The notes: a model not told the origin generated them from the sequence alone. A stretch of DNA of 64,000 bases from Agreia sp. PsM10 (GCF_030433855.1 NZ_JARUXC010000014.1:36553-100552), one strand, 5' to 3'. Positions 45,055 to 54,933 are shown, counted from the stretch's first letter. Made by a program: numbers and translations.

Positions 45055-45537
45055 CTAGGAGGCCAGAACCTCGTCGAGAACAAGCGATGCCTTCTCTTCG
45101 TCGGTCTTCTCGGCGAGGGCGAGTTCGGAGATCAGGATCTGGCGGGCCTTGGCGAGCATGCGCTTCTCGCCCGCGGAGAGGCCTCTGTCTTGGTCTCGTC
45201 GCCAGAGGTCGCGAACCACTTCGCTGACCTTGATGACATCGCCCGAGGCGAGCTTCTCGAGGTTCGCCTTGTAGCGACGCGACCAGTTGGTCGGCTCTTC
45301 GGTGAACGGGGCACGCAGCACGTCGAACACGCGGTCGACCCCCTCTTTGCCGATGACGTCGCGAACGCCGACGAGTTCGACGTTCTCGGCGGGCACCTCG
45401 ATGGTGAGGTCGCCCTGGGCGACGCGGAGCTTGAGGTAGATCTTCTCTTCACCCTTGATGATGCGGGTCTTCACCTCGGAAATCGTCGCCGCACCGTGGT
45501 GGGGGTAGACAACCGTTTCGCCGACTTCAAAAATCAT
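45055..45537 (-). CDS. carD: CarD-family RNA polymerase-binding transcription regulator
   Basis: A 160-residue CarD: N-terminal RNAP-interacting domain [19 protein letters not shown] with the typical Tudor-like strands, and a helical C-terminal domain with the promoter-contacting tryptophan region [15 protein letters not shown] and [20 protein letters not shown]. It stabilises open complexes at rRNA and other promoters. The ATG at 45537 is chosen; upstream codons are not conserved. It probably shares a transcript with ispDF. Confidence 0.96.
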   Translation of the reverse strand: MIFEVGETVVYPHHGAATISEVKTRIIKGEEKIYLKLRVAQGDLTIEVPAENVELVGVRDVIGKEGVDRVFDVLRAPFTEEPTNWSRRYKANLEKLASGDVIKVSEVVRDLWRRDQDRGLSAGEKRMLAKARQILISELALAEKTDEEKASLVLDEVLAS

Positions 45538-45723
45538 CGATGGAATCCCTTCAGCGGCTCCCAGACTACCACGGCGCACCTTTTCGAACCCGCGTGGCCG
45601 ACTCCGCACCACGCTCCTGCGGCCCGCGGCGCGACCGATCGCGGGGCCCGTCATTCGGTAGGCTAGGAAAGTCCGCGTCCAGCTCCCCGAGGGAGCTGCG
45701 CCGAACCACTTCTGGAGGAACTT

Positions 45724-46296
45724 GTGAGAGCACGACTCGGGGCCGCACTGGCCATGGCCGCCCTTCTTGTGGTCGGCACGGCCGGCTGCGCATTCATCAC
45801 CCCGCAGGCGACGACGAAAGAGGTCGAGACGGCCAACGGCGTCAACGGTCGAGTCGGCACCGTCGACATCCGCAACGCCACGCTCATCAGTGACGACGGT
45901 GAAGACGCCAGCCTCCTGGTCACCTTCAACAACAGCGCCACCGAGAGCCGCGCGCTCACCCTGCAGTACGAGGGCGACGCAGGCAAGACAGAGTTCACCA
46001 TCCCCGTGGCCGGCGACGGCAACACGAGCTACGGCGCCGACGGCGAGACCCAGATCGTGCTGCGGGGCATCGAGGCCACGGCGGGCTCCCTCTTCCCTGT
46101 CTACTTCCAGTACGGCGACGCCGAGGGCAAGCAGCTCCTCGTTCCGATCCTCACCACGGAGTTCGCCGAGTACACCGGCCTCGCTCCGACGCCGCTGCCC
46201 ACGGTCACGCCGACGCCCACGCCCGTTCCGTCGTCGACTCCGACGCCCGCCGACGTCTCAGAGACGCCGACGCCCGAGGCGACACCCGCTCCATAG
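45724..46296 (+). CDS. Hypothetical lipoprotein
   Basis: A 190-residue lipoprotein: signal [22 protein letters not shown] with lipobox GTAGC (lipidated C22), then an Ig-like beta domain ([27 protein letters not shown]) and a Pro/Thr-rich tail ([14 protein letters not shown]) probably crossing the wall. The start is GTG 45724 with TGGAGG upstream. It is convergent with regX3. The family is not recognised with confidence; it resembles the exported, copper-chaperone-like beta-sandwich proteins only loosely. Confidence 0.8.
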   Translation: MRARLGAALAMAALLVVGTAGCAFITPQATTKEVETANGVNGRVGTVDIRNATLISDDGEDASLLVTFNNSATESRALTLQYEGDAGKTEFTIPVAGDGNTSYGADGETQIVLRGIEATAGSLFPVYFQYGDAEGKQLLVPILTTEFAEYTGLAPTPLPTVTPTPTPVPSSTPTPADVSETPTPEATPAP

Positions 46297-46325
46297 CGAC
46301 CATCGCCCGGGTCCCGGGCATCCGG

Positions 46326-47006
46326 TCATGCCTCGAAGCGGTACCCGAGTCCCCTGACGGTGACGAGCAGGGTCGGCTCCGACGGAACGGCCTCGATCTT
46401 CGACCGGATCCTCTTGATGTGCACATCGAGCGTCTTGGTGTCGCCGAAGTAGTCGGAGCCCCAGACCCGGTCGATCAGCTGTCCGCGGGTGAGCACACGG
46501 CCGGCGTTGCGCAGAAGCAGTTCGAGCAGCTCGAACTCCTTCAGCGGCATGGCCGTGTCGATTCCGTTCACCCGAACGGTGTGCCGCTCGATGTCCATCT
46601 GCACGGGCCCGCTCTCGAGGATGGGCTCGGCGAGATCGCTCGGCTCGCTCTGTCGGCGCATGACCGCCCGGATGCGTGCGAGCAGCTCCCGGGTCGAGTA
46701 CGGCTTGGTGACGTAGTCGTCGGCGCCGAGCTCGAGCCCCACGACGATGTCGATCTCGGAGTCCTTCGCCGTGAGCATGATGATCGGCACCGTGCTGCGC
46801 GTGCGGATCTCGCGGCACACCTCGGTTCCCGGGATTCCGGGGATCATCAGGTCGAGCAGCACAAGATCGACCCCGCCCCGGTCGAATTCGGCGATGGCGG
46901 TGGGGCCGTCGGGCGCCACGGTGACCGTATAGCCCTCACGGCGCAGCAGGTACGCGAGCGGCTCGCTCAGGGCGTCTTCGTCTTCGACGAGAAGGATGTG
47001 GGTCAT
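46326..47006 (-). CDS. regX3: Phosphate response regulator RegX3
   Basis: A 226-residue OmpR-type regulator. Receiver: EDED, the phospho-accepting aspartate in LVLLDLMIPGIPG, LTAKDSEID and VTKPYS. Winged helix: MPLKEFELLELLLRNAGRVLTRGQLIDRVWGSDYFGDTKTLDVHIKRIRSK, almost as in mycobacterial RegX3. It should be phosphorylated by SenX3 at low phosphate and bind PHO boxes. The ATG overlaps the senX3 stop (ATGA). The candidate operators found are at 48230 and 59685. Confidence 0.95.
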   Translation of the reverse strand: MTHILLVEDEDALSEPLAYLLRREGYTVTVAPDGPTAIAEFDRGGVDLVLLDLMIPGIPGTEVCREIRTRSTVPIIMLTAKDSEIDIVVGLELGADDYVTKPYSTRELLARIRAVMRRQSEPSDLAEPILESGPVQMDIERHTVRVNGIDTAMPLKEFELLELLLRNAGRVLTRGQLIDRVWGSDYFGDTKTLDVHIKRIRSKIEAVPSEPTLLVTVRGLGYRFEA

Positions 47007-48157
47007 CGTGAATCTCCTTGTGGTGCGGACGCGAGCGATGTCGCCTCCGGAAGCCTGATCGTGAACGTGGAACCTCTGCCGAGCTGCGACCACACCCGCA
47101 CATCGCCGCCGTGGTTCTCCACGATGTGCTTGACGATGCTGAGGCCGAGACCCGTGCCGCCGGTATTGCGGGAGCGTGCCTGGTCGACTCTGAAGAAGCG
47201 CTCGAAGACGCGGTCGAGATCGTCACTCGCGATGCCGAGGCCCTGGTCGGTGACGGCGATCTCGACGACGCCGTCTTCGAGGCGAACACCGATGCCCACG
47301 CGCGAGTTGTCGGGCGAGTACTGGATGGCGTTGCCCACGAGGTTGTGGATCGCCATGACGAGCAGACTCTCGTCGCCGAAGACCTCGACGTGCTTGGCGC
47401 CGCCCTTCACCAGGGTCGTTCCGCGCAGCTCGGCCTGCACGTGGTTCTGGTCGATGGCCGACGCGATGAGATGGTCGACGTTCAGCACCTCGGCCGATCG
47501 GAGCGTGTCCGCCGCCTGGAGGCGGGAGAGCTCGATGATCTCCTGCGTGATGCGGGTGAGGCGGGCGGCCTCGGTGTGCAGCCGTTTGGCGAAGCGGCGG
47601 ACCTGATCGGGGTCGTCCGCGGCCGGGTCGAGCGCCTCCGACAGGAGGGAGATCGCACCGATCGGCGTCTTGAGCTCGTGGCTGATGTTCGCGATGAAGT
47701 CGCGTCGAACGTCTTCGAGGCGGAAGGTCTCGGAGTGGTCTTCGGCGAGGAGGAGGATGTACCTCGAGCCGAGCCGGGCCACCCGCACCAGAAAGTGGAC
47801 GCTCGCGTCTCCGAACGGGCCACGAGCGAGCTCGACCGCGGTGGTGATGGGCTCGCCGGTCGACCGGACCTGGTCGACGAGGGCGACCAGCTCGGGATGC
47901 ACGAGCGCCTGCTGGGCGACGAGCCCGAACGAGATCGAGCCGGGAGACGCCGTGACGACGTTGTTCGACGGGTCGATCACGACTCCGGCAGAGTCGAGCG
48001 CGTTGATGACCTGCTCGACTCCGTCGGGAACCGCAGGATTGACCACGTCGACGGCATTGCTGCCCCGCCGTTCGGCGGCGTGAAGAAGCGCCATGAACCC
48101 GGCGCCCACGAGGAGGCCGAATGCCACAGAAAGCAGCACCAACCAGCCTGAGTCCAT
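47003..48157 (-). CDS. senX3: Phosphate sensor histidine kinase SenX3
   Basis: A 384-residue kinase: one or two N-terminal helices (WLVLLSVAFGLLVGAGFMALL), a PAS-like domain, the phospho-acceptor histidine in FIANISHELKTPIGAISLL, and ATPase boxes HNLVGNAIQYSP, DQGLGI, FERFFRVDQARS and GGTGLGLSIVKHIVENHGG. It senses phosphate through PhoU and PstSCAB rather than directly. The ATG at 48157 is used; the frame to 48328 is not supported. Divergent from phoU with 207 bp between. Confidence 0.95.
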   Translation of the reverse strand: MDSGWLVLLSVAFGLLVGAGFMALLHAAERRGSNAVDVVNPAVPDGVEQVINALDSAGVVIDPSNNVVTASPGSISFGLVAQQALVHPELVALVDQVRSTGEPITTAVELARGPFGDASVHFLVRVARLGSRYILLLAEDHSETFRLEDVRRDFIANISHELKTPIGAISLLSEALDPAADDPDQVRRFAKRLHTEAARLTRITQEIIELSRLQAADTLRSAEVLNVDHLIASAIDQNHVQAELRGTTLVKGGAKHVEVFGDESLLVMAIHNLVGNAIQYSPDNSRVGIGVRLEDGVVEIAVTDQGLGIASDDLDRVFERFFRVDQARSRNTGGTGLGLSIVKHIVENHGGDVRVWSQLGRGSTFTIRLPEATSLASAPQGDSR

Positions 48158-48229
48158 GAACCCCACACTAACGACTCGACCCATGACAGAATTCACGTCT
48201 ATGCCCGAACAGGCGCCGCTTAGCCGAGT

Positions 48230-48262
48230 GTTCAGGTCTTCGGCACCTTCCGTTAACCTGAT
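48230..48262. promoter_or_regulatory. Candidate PHO box (RegX3/PhoP site) between senX3 and phoU
   Basis: Three 11-nt units in phase: GTTCAGGTCTT, CGGCACCTTCC and GTTAACCTGAT, matching the direct-repeat pattern GTTCACC-N4 of actinobacterial PHO boxes. The first unit is imperfect. It would allow autoregulation of senX3-regX3 and control of phoU. Confidence 0.65.
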
Positions 48263-48364
48263 CTCGGCAGAATGATCCGGGCGCCAGCAGGCGCCCCTAC
48301 CCTCGACGCTGCACAAAATCCGCCACATCGGCGTCGGGACGAATCCGTGAAAGGACCTTTACGC

Positions 48365-49018
48365 ATGCGCGAAGTTTTCCAGCAGGAGCTGCGGGAGGTA
48401 CAGGACCGCCTGGTCGAGATCTCGACGCTCGTGACCGTGGCGATCACCAATGCCACGACCGCCTTCAACGAATCGAACGTCGCCCTGGCCGAGTCGGTCA
48501 TCGCAGAAGACCACAAGATCGACGCCCTGGCCGTGAGCCTCGACGAGCTGGCCATCAACATCCTCGCCCTTCAGCAGCCGGTCGCCCGCGACCTGCGCAT
48601 CGTGGTCAGCGCCCTGCGCATCTCGGCGTCGCTCGAGCGCATGGGCGACCTCGCCGAGCACATCGCTCAGCTCGCTCGCTACCGTTACCCCGACAAGGTC
48701 GTGAAGAAGAGCCTGCGCGGCACCTTCACCGAGATGGGCCGTCTCGACGTGGCGATGGCGAAGAACCTCACCGTCCTGCTCACGAACGAAGACCTCGCAC
48801 TGGTCGAGGTCATCCGCGAAGACGACGACTCCCTCGACGAGCTTCACGTGAGCGTGTTCGATGCCGTGCTCGGCGAGACCTGGAAGGGCGGCGCCGTCGA
48901 CACCGTCGACGTGACCCTGGCCAGCCGCTACCACGAGCGCTTCGGCGACCACGCGGTGGCCATCGCCAAGAAGGTGCAGTACCTCGCCACGGGCGATTGG
49001 GCCGGCGCCGCAGACTAG
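48365..49018 (+). CDS. phoU: Phosphate-signalling protein PhoU
   Basis: A 217-residue PhoU made of two three-helix bundles. Metal-binding ExxxD motifs are LERMGDLAEHIAQLARY and SRYHERFGDHAVAIAKKV. It transmits the state of the Pst transporter to SenX3. The ATG at 48365 is preceded by a plausible GGA. It lies 15 kb from pstSCAB, unlike the pst-phoU operon of many bacteria. Confidence 0.97.
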   Translation: MREVFQQELREVQDRLVEISTLVTVAITNATTAFNESNVALAESVIAEDHKIDALAVSLDELAINILALQQPVARDLRIVVSALRISASLERMGDLAEHIAQLARYRYPDKVVKKSLRGTFTEMGRLDVAMAKNLTVLLTNEDLALVEVIREDDDSLDELHVSVFDAVLGETWKGGAVDTVDVTLASRYHERFGDHAVAIAKKVQYLATGDWAGAAD

Positions 49019-49148
49019 TCGGAAACAGATTCGCGGAACGCGATCGGCACGCCTTCGGGCGCACCGGTCGCGTTCCGTCGTTTCCGGCGGAATGTCCGAT
49101 GCCGCGGGGCCTCTTGCCCCGAGGGGCGTGCTCCCCCATGCTGGGGGC

Positions 49149-49946
49149 ATGTCGCAATCCCCGCACACGTCGTTCGCCCCGGGCCCGTCCGCTCCCCCGG
49201 CCCCGCCCGCTCCCCCGGCGCAGCTCGTCTCGACCAGATGGCTGCTCGCCCTTGTCACGGTGTCGCTCGGCGGATACCTGCTCGTGCTCAACCTCGCCGG
49301 CCAGTTCATCCAGCTGTTCACGGGAATGCGCATCGAGGTGCCATACGGAACGCTCCTCGTTCTGCAGCTGCTCTTCGCCGGCGCGGTGGTGCTGCTCGGG
49401 TTCTTCTTCGCCCCGGCTTCCCTGGCCCGACGGTCCATCGCCGGCGCGATCGTCGCGGTGGTCGTGCTGTTCACGATCATTCTGCAGGCGGTGCGCCTGT
49501 CGACCGGCCTCGGCGCGGCATCCGTATTCATCGGCTTCACTTTCGCCGACGCCTTCGTGATGCTGCCCCTGGCCCTGGGCGCCGCGTGGCTCGTCGTGCG
49601 CGCCCGTCCGGGTCTCGCCTACGCGGCGTTGGCCCTCGTCGCGATCCCGGCGCTGGTGCACTGGGCACTTCTTATCAACGGAGTCGATTCGGCCACCACC
49701 CAGATCATCATGCTCATCCTCGGTGCGCTCGTCGCGGCCGGCATCGGCTGGGGCGGCGCGATCGCCGCCCGCGTCCTCGGCGGGGCCTCCGCGGCGCCGC
49801 GACCGCAGCCGCAGCAGGCGCCTCAGGCGTACGGCTCCCCCGCCGCCCAGCCGCAGTACGGCGCGCCCGCGCAGGCTCCCTACGCGCAGCAGCCTGTGCC
49901 TACCGAGCAGAATGACCGGCCCGCGGAGCGCGGACCGGTCATCTGA
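49149..49946 (+). CDS. Hypothetical multi-pass membrane protein
   Basis: A 265-residue protein: Pro/Ser N-terminus, five or six helices (LLALVTVSLGGYLLVLNLAG, LLVLQLLFAGAVVLLGFFF, IAGAIVAVVVLFTIIL, ADAFVMLPLALGAAWLVV, YAALALVAIPALVHWALL, QIIMLILGALVAAGIGWGG) and a Pro/Gln/Ala-rich cytoplasmic tail. No family is recognised. Translation from ATG 49149 follows GGGGGC. It is convergent with gpmA. Confidence 0.65.
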   Translation: MSQSPHTSFAPGPSAPPAPPAPPAQLVSTRWLLALVTVSLGGYLLVLNLAGQFIQLFTGMRIEVPYGTLLVLQLLFAGAVVLLGFFFAPASLARRSIAGAIVAVVVLFTIILQAVRLSTGLGAASVFIGFTFADAFVMLPLALGAAWLVVRARPGLAYAALALVAIPALVHWALLINGVDSATTQIIMLILGALVAAGIGWGGAIAARVLGGASAAPRPQPQQAPQAYGSPAAQPQYGAPAQAPYAQQPVPTEQNDRPAERGPVI

Positions 49947-49965
49947 CGGTTCTCGGCGAGAGCCG
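49947..49965. terminator. Short hairpin between convergent genes
   Basis: CGGTTCTC and GAGAGCCG pair around GGC between the membrane gene stop and the gpmA stop. The stem is short and lacks a T-run. Confidence 0.45.
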
Positions 49966-49974
49966 GGCTGCGGC

Positions 49975-50724
49975 CTACTTCTTGCCCTGGTTGGCCACGG
50001 CTGCGGCACCCGCGGCTGCCGCCTCGGGGTCGAGGTAGGCGGCTGGCTCGATCGGCACGAAGTTCTCGTCGAGCTTGTAGACCAGCGGGATTCCGGTGGG
50101 CACGTTCAGTTCGGCGATGTCGTCGTCGGAGATGCCGTCGAGGTGCTTGATGAGCGCACGCAGCGAGTTGCCGTGCGCGGTGACCAGCACGACCTTGCCC
50201 GCCTTGAGGTCTTCGGTGATGTCGGAGTGCCAGTAGGGAAGCATGCGCTCGATCACGTCTTTGAGGCACTCGGTGCGGGGCACCTCGCCGTCGATGTGCG
50301 CGTAGCGGGGGTCGCCCACCTGCGAGTACTCGGCGTCGTCGGCGATGGGGGGCGGCGGAACGTCGAACGAGCGGCGCCACGTCTGGAACTTCTCGGGGCC
50401 GTACTCCTCGAGCGTCTGGGCCTTGTCCTTGCCCTGCAGGTCTCCGTAGTGGCGCTCGTTGAGCCGCCAGCTGCGCTTCACGTCGATCCACTGCCGGTCG
50501 GCGCCCGCGAGCGCGAGGTTGGCCGTCTCGATGGCGCGCGACAGCACCGACGTGTACAGGATGTCGGGCAGCGTGCCCGACGATGCGAGGAGGTCTCCGG
50601 CGCGTTTCGCTTCGGCGATCCCCTGCTCGCTGAGGTGCACATCGACCCAGCCCGTGAAGAGGTTCTTCTGGTTCCAGTCGCTGTTGCCGTGGCGCAGCAG
50701 AATCAAGGTGTAAGGCGTAGACAT
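49975..50724 (-). CDS. gpmA: 2,3-bisphosphoglycerate-dependent phosphoglycerate mutase
   Basis: A 249-residue histidine-phosphatase-fold mutase interconverting 3- and 2-phosphoglycerate in glycolysis. The phospho-histidine motif is [28 protein letters not shown] carries the acid, and [15 protein letters not shown] the second histidine. An Ala-rich tail of about 15 residues extends the C-terminus. The ATG at 50724 is used. It diverges from the methyltransferase gene at 50776. Confidence 0.95.
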   Translation of the reverse strand: MSTPYTLILLRHGNSDWNQKNLFTGWVDVHLSEQGIAEAKRAGDLLASSGTLPDILYTSVLSRAIETANLALAGADRQWIDVKRSWRLNERHYGDLQGKDKAQTLEEYGPEKFQTWRRSFDVPPPPIADDAEYSQVGDPRYAHIDGEVPRTECLKDVIERMLPYWHSDITEDLKAGKVVLVTAHGNSLRALIKHLDGISDDDIAELNVPTGIPLVYKLDENFVPIEPAAYLDPEAAAAGAAAVANQGKK

Positions 50725-50775
50725 GGTTCCAAGTCTAGGGGCGGCGGGCCTTGTCATTCGTGGTGAACTGGAAGC

Positions 50776-51585
50776 ATGCCGATCGGTGAAATCACACGGG
50801 GTACGACGAACACCAACCGTCTGCGCCGCGTCGACCGCTTCATCACCACGCTGCCCGTGCTGCGCCGTACGGACGATCCTCTGGTGGTCGACCTGGGCTA
50901 CGGTGCCAGCGGCGTGACCGCCTTCGAGCTGCAGCACCGGCTGGCCCGCGTGCGCGCCGACGTCGAGGTCATCGGCCTCGAGATCTCGCCCGACAGGGTG
51001 CGCACCGCGACCGAGCAGCTCGCCCGCGTCCGCGCCGGCGCCACCACGTTCTCCCCCGACGCCCGCGTCTCGTTCGCCCTCGGCGGGTTCGAGACGCCGC
51101 TGCCCGACGGCCGCCTCGCCGCCGTCATCCGCGCGTTCAACGTGCTGCGCCAGTACGACGAGTCAGAGGTTCCGGATGCCTGGCGGCGCATGGTCTCCCG
51201 TCTGCAGCCCGCGGGCGTGCTCGTCGAGGGCACCTGCAACGAGATCGGTCGGGTCTCGAGCTGGATCACCGTGACCTCCGCCGGCGCCCAGACCTTCACG
51301 ATCTCGCTGCGCCTCGCGGATCTCGAGAAACCCTCGATCGTGGCCGAGCGGCTGCCGAAGTCGCTCATCCACCACAACGTGCCCGGCCAGCCGGTGCACG
51401 CCCTGCTCAGCGAGCTCGACAGGGCGTGGCAGCACAACGCCGGCGTGGGCGTGTACGGCGCGACCCAGCGATGGCTCGCCTCCGTCGAGGCTCTGGATGC
51501 CGCGGGCTGGTCGATTCTCGGCGCCCGGTCGCGCAGGCGGCTGGGCGAGCTCACGGTGCCGTGGTCGCAGGTGGCCCCGGTCTGA
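50776..51585 (+). CDS. Class I SAM-dependent methyltransferase-like protein
   Basis: A 269-residue protein. Motif [17 protein letters not shown], the acidic strand end VIGLEISPD and [30 protein letters not shown] fit a class I methyltransferase. The substrate is unknown. Neighbours (gpmA, FUSC protein) give no clue. It is a conserved Microbacteriaceae-type protein rather than a well-studied family. Confidence 0.75.
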   Translation: MPIGEITRGTTNTNRLRRVDRFITTLPVLRRTDDPLVVDLGYGASGVTAFELQHRLARVRADVEVIGLEISPDRVRTATEQLARVRAGATTFSPDARVSFALGGFETPLPDGRLAAVIRAFNVLRQYDESEVPDAWRRMVSRLQPAGVLVEGTCNEIGRVSSWITVTSAGAQTFTISLRLADLEKPSIVAERLPKSLIHHNVPGQPVHALLSELDRAWQHNAGVGVYGATQRWLASVEALDAAGWSILGARSRRRLGELTVPWSQVAPV

Positions 51586-51605
51586 CTCGCGAGGTCGTTC
51601 GCGAC

Positions 51606-52679
51606 TCAGGCCGACATATCGGGCATCGACGCCCGCGCCTCCTCGGCGCTGAGGCCGGAGGCCATCAGCAGGTCCATCACCAGGGGTCGCATCGCGAAGA
51701 CGACGGAGGTCTCGGCCAGCGGCTGGCCCGGCAGCAGCCGTGAGGGATGAAGCCTGACCGCGATGAGAATGAGGTTCTGCCTGACGAGCGGCTCGAGCCG
51801 CGGCTCGGCGAGGCTCTGCGAGAGCAGGTTCACGCTGCCCACGACGCCCGAGAGCAGCTCTGCGATCTCGGGTCGCGGTCGACCGTCGCGATCGAGCACG
51901 GAGAGTCTGCGGGTGACCACGCGCAGGTTGCGCATGGCGAGGTCCATGTTCTGCTGCATCACGTGCTGCCGTTGCAGTTCGGGGAGATGTTTTCGCAGGA
52001 ACGGGGAGATCCGGGCGATCGCGAGCGCGGAGTCGAGCGATGTGCGCCACGAGTCGACGAGAGGCTGCGTGCGACGCGCCTGCTCGAGGACGCGATCCGT
52101 CTCGGTCTCGCTGCCGACGCGCAGGATCGCGGCGAGCGAGGCGACCACGTCGATGTACGCCGAGAGGAATCTCTTCGCGTCGCGGAGGGCCCCGCGACGC
52201 GGGTCACGAGGGATGAGCGCCGTGCACAGCAGGGCGATCGTGCCGCCGATGACGCCGTCGATCGTTCGGGTGAACGGGCCGCCGGCCTGCACGGGCAGCA
52301 CCGCGACCAGAACGGACTGCACTCCCGCGACGATCGCGAACGAGGCGGCCGGGGAGAGCAGCCGCGCCACAGTGAGGGTCACGCCCAGGGCCACGGCGAG
52401 CTGCCAGACGCCCTGGCCGAATCCGAGCACGATCGCCTCGCTCAGGGCGATGCCCAGAGTGACGCCCAGGGCCGTCTCGACCACACGCAGAGGTCGGGCA
52501 TCCCGCATGAAACCGAGACTCGAGATCGTGACGGTCACGGCCGTCACGGGCGCCGGATGCCCGAGCAGGTAGCGGGAGATGGAGAACGAGATCACGACCG
52601 CGATCACGATCTGCACGATCGCAGGCGCGCTGGACACCAGGCGTTCGATGGATGCGCCCGGCTTTGGAAGGTTGCGCAC
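51606..52679 (-). CDS. FUSC-family membrane protein (aromatic acid exporter-like)
   Basis: A 357-residue protein with about six helices in the first 175 residues (IVQIVIAVVISFSISRYLLG, VTAVTVTISSLGFM, LGVTLGIALSEAIVLGFG and following), then a long cytoplasmic helical domain. The layout matches FUSC/ArAE-type proteins, which export aromatic or toxic acids in other bacteria. The start is GTG 52679, seven bases beyond the ygfZ stop, so they are co-transcribed. Confidence 0.8.
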   Translation of the reverse strand: MRNLPKPGASIERLVSSAPAIVQIVIAVVISFSISRYLLGHPAPVTAVTVTISSLGFMRDARPLRVVETALGVTLGIALSEAIVLGFGQGVWQLAVALGVTLTVARLLSPAASFAIVAGVQSVLVAVLPVQAGGPFTRTIDGVIGGTIALLCTALIPRDPRRGALRDAKRFLSAYIDVVASLAAILRVGSETETDRVLEQARRTQPLVDSWRTSLDSALAIARISPFLRKHLPELQRQHVMQQNMDLAMRNLRVVTRRLSVLDRDGRPRPEIAELLSGVVGSVNLLSQSLAEPRLEPLVRQNLILIAVRLHPSRLLPGQPLAETSVVFAMRPLVMDLLMASGLSAEEARASMPDMSA

Positions 52680-52685
52680 GGAGCG

Positions 52686-53843
52686 TTAGCGCCGCATCAC
52701 GCCGAGTCGCGGCATGCGCCGGATGCGACCGACGACGCTCCCTGCCTCGGGCGGCACGATGACCTCCTGGCCCGCCGCCACGACGATGCCGTCGCTCAGC
52801 ACCCCGAGATCGCGGTCGACCGGCGTGGAGCGTCGCACGACGGCGAGCGCCACAGGGCCGAGTTCGTAGTGGATGCCGCTGGAGGTCACCTGTCCGACGA
52901 CGTCGGCCTCGCCGCCCTGGGCGGCGTCGGGCAGGGCGGGAAGCATCACGTCGTCGCCGGGTGCCGGCAGCACGTTGTCGGTTCCGTCGAGGTGGAGGAA
53001 GACGAGGCGCCGCGGCGGGTGGCCGAGGTTGTGCACCTTCGCCACCGTCTCCTGGCCCCGGTAGCAGCCCTTCGAGAGGTGCACGGCGGAGCGCATCCAG
53101 TCGAGCTCGTGGGGAATGGTCTTCTCGTCGCCCTCGGTCGCGCGGCGGGGACGCCAGGCCGCGATGCGCAGGGCCTCGGACGCCAGCACTCCCGCCACGG
53201 CGACCTCGCCGGCACGGGCTCGGTCGGCGAGCGCGGCGAGCCCGTCACGGCCCACGAGCGTCTCGCGCCACAACCACTCCGCGCCGGGGTGCTGCTCGAT
53301 CTGGGCGTACTGGTGACCGCCCTCGGAGACGGCGCTCCAGGGGTCGCGCCAGACCAGGGCGACGCCGTTCGGCGACGCGGCCACGGAATCGAGAACCGGG
53401 TTCGACTCGCCGATCGAGCCGAGCGTCGCGAAATCGGCCGTGCGGTCGGTGATGACGACCCGCAGCGTGAAGCGCATCTTGAGCAGCCACGCGAGCAGAT
53501 CGGGAAGCTCATCGGCGTCGACGAGCAGCCACGCCGTCTCTCCGTCGTCGACGACGCGCATGTCGAACTCGACTCGCCCGGAGACACCGAGCAGAAGGGA
53601 TTCCGTCGACTGCCCCGGAGCCAACCGGGTGAGGCTCTGGCTCGTCAGCGAGTTCAGCCAGGTGAGGCGGTCGGCTCCGCTGACGGAGATGACCCCGCGG
53701 TGCGAGAGGTCGACGATGGCACCGGTGAGGAGCGTGCGCTGTTCGGCGACGGGATTGCCGTAGTGGGCGGGCACTCCCCTGTCGGCTCCCGCCGAGTCGA
53801 CTGCGCCGGGAAGGCCGAGGAACGGAGAGGGAGCTGAGGTCAT
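52686..53843 (-). CDS. ygfZ: Folate-binding protein YgfZ/GcvT-like
   Basis: A 385-residue protein of the YgfZ family, tetrahydrofolate-dependent helpers in Fe-S enzyme repair. The hallmark is HLSKGCYRGQETVAKVHNLG, with the reactive cysteine. VDLSHRGVISVSGADRLTWLNSLTSQSL is the GcvT-like N-terminal domain. The ATG at 53843 is chosen. It follows the nitrobindin-like gene by five bases. Confidence 0.92.
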   Translation of the reverse strand: MTSAPSPFLGLPGAVDSAGADRGVPAHYGNPVAEQRTLLTGAIVDLSHRGVISVSGADRLTWLNSLTSQSLTRLAPGQSTESLLLGVSGRVEFDMRVVDDGETAWLLVDADELPDLLAWLLKMRFTLRVVITDRTADFATLGSIGESNPVLDSVAASPNGVALVWRDPWSAVSEGGHQYAQIEQHPGAEWLWRETLVGRDGLAALADRARAGEVAVAGVLASEALRIAAWRPRRATEGDEKTIPHELDWMRSAVHLSKGCYRGQETVAKVHNLGHPPRRLVFLHLDGTDNVLPAPGDDVMLPALPDAAQGGEADVVGQVTSSGIHYELGPVALAVVRRSTPVDRDLGVLSDGIVVAAGQEVIVPPEAGSVVGRIRRMPRLGVMRR

Positions 53844-53848
53844 TGCAG

Positions 53849-54454
53849 TCAATCTGTCTTGGCGAGACGAGCGGAGGCGTGGGTGCGGAGGCTCTGGCCG
53901 AGGGCGGCGATGTCCCAGGCCCACAGCAGGTGGGAGTCGACGAGTCCGTAGATGCGCGTGGCCGCCGTGTACTCCTTGGCACCGTGCGAACGGATGACCG
54001 CGTCGGTCGAGAGGTCGATGCGAGCGCCGGCAACCTGGCCGATGTAGAGCTCCATCACTCCGCCGGGGTGCACCAGGGCGACCTCGACGTCGAAACCGTT
54101 CGTCGCGTTGCGCAGGGTCTCGACCTCGTCGGCCGTGGTGAAGGGCCTCTGCTCGGCCGGAGGCAGCATGCCCGGGCCCGGATCGGCTTCGACGAGCGGA
54201 CGGCTGAGCCGCCAGTAGCCGGTCTCCGTGGCGAGCGGAGTGGGTTCGTCGCCCTCTTCGCCGATGAGCCAGGCGTAGGAGTTGTAGTTGAGGTGGGGCA
54301 GACCGTCTTGGCTGAAACTCACGCGCTGCCCGAACTCGCGCGTGACCTTTTCGTCACCGACCATGTAGTCGATGACTCCGGTGCCCTCCCAGACGCCGAT
54401 CAGCCACGAGAGCGGAACCAGTTCGGCGTTGAGCCCGATGGGCAGTTCGATCAC
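53849..54454 (-). CDS. Nitrobindin-like (FABP-fold, DUF1794) heme-binding protein
   Basis: A 201-residue beta-barrel protein. [22 protein letters not shown] is the GxWxGxG-type signature of nitrobindins, and the C-terminal [25 protein letters not shown] is also conserved. Nitrobindins bind ferric heme through a C-terminal histidine, here possibly H in RTHASA, and react with NO or peroxynitrite. The GTG at 54454 follows the small membrane gene by two bases. Confidence 0.85.
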   Translation of the reverse strand: MIELPIGLNAELVPLSWLIGVWEGTGVIDYMVGDEKVTREFGQRVSFSQDGLPHLNYNSYAWLIGEEGDEPTPLATETGYWRLSRPLVEADPGPGMLPPAEQRPFTTADEVETLRNATNGFDVEVALVHPGGVMELYIGQVAGARIDLSTDAVIRSHGAKEYTAATRIYGLVDSHLLWAWDIAALGQSLRTHASARLAKTD

Positions 54455-54456
54455 GG

Positions 54457-54573
54457 TCAGCGCTGGCCGCGGAAGAGCTTGAAGATGACCATGCCCGAGA
54501 TCCACGCGATGGCCAGGCTCGCGAGACCGAGCAGTCCCACGAAGAAGAGTTCGAGCGCGACGTACGATTCCAT
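54457..54573 (-). CDS. Small single-helix membrane protein (38 residues)
   Basis: A frame too short for usual gene calling. ATG at 54573, TGA at 54457-54459. The product is [20 protein letters not shown] followed by [18 protein letters not shown]: one strong membrane helix with a basic C-terminus. Its stop is two bases from the start of the nitrobindin-like gene, which argues for a real, coupled small gene. Function unknown. Confidence 0.6.
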   Translation of the reverse strand: MESYVALELFFVGLLGLASLAIAWISGMVIFKLFRGQR

Positions 54574-54615
54574 GCTTCGATCCTAACCCGACTGCCGCCC
54601 GCGGGGGCCGTGACG

Positions 54616-54870
54616 CTAGGCGGCGAAAGCGATGGGGGCGAGGATGACCGTGGCCACCGCCAGGACGACGACGGCGCCGGTGGCGCTGGCCGTCACACGA
54701 TTGACGTAGCCCTCTTTTCGCCTGATGCCCAGCTGGATGCCGAAGGTCAGGAGGGTGCACACCCCCAGCACCACGGGCAGGAAGACGAGGTAGTTGCGGG
54801 GGTCGGCGAGCGCGGCGACGGCGACGGCACCGATCACGGCCACCAGCCAGACCGGCACTACGCTCTTCAT
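54616..54870 (-). CDS. Small three-helix membrane protein
   Basis: An 84-residue protein: [39 protein letters not shown] and [20 protein letters not shown] are hydrophobic helices with a basic loop RRKEGYVNR between. The ATG at 54870 is used; a GTG four codons upstream is possible, and AGGAGG precedes it. Divergent from glnR. No function recognised. Confidence 0.7.
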   Translation of the reverse strand: MKSVVPVWLVAVIGAVAVAALADPRNYLVFLPVVLGVCTLLTFGIQLGIRRKEGYVNRVTASATGAVVVLAVATVILAPIAFAA

Positions 54871-54933
54871 CAGGAGACTCACCCTCCTATTCTGCCCGAT
54901 AGTATGACGGCAGGCTTTCTTGGAGGACCATAC

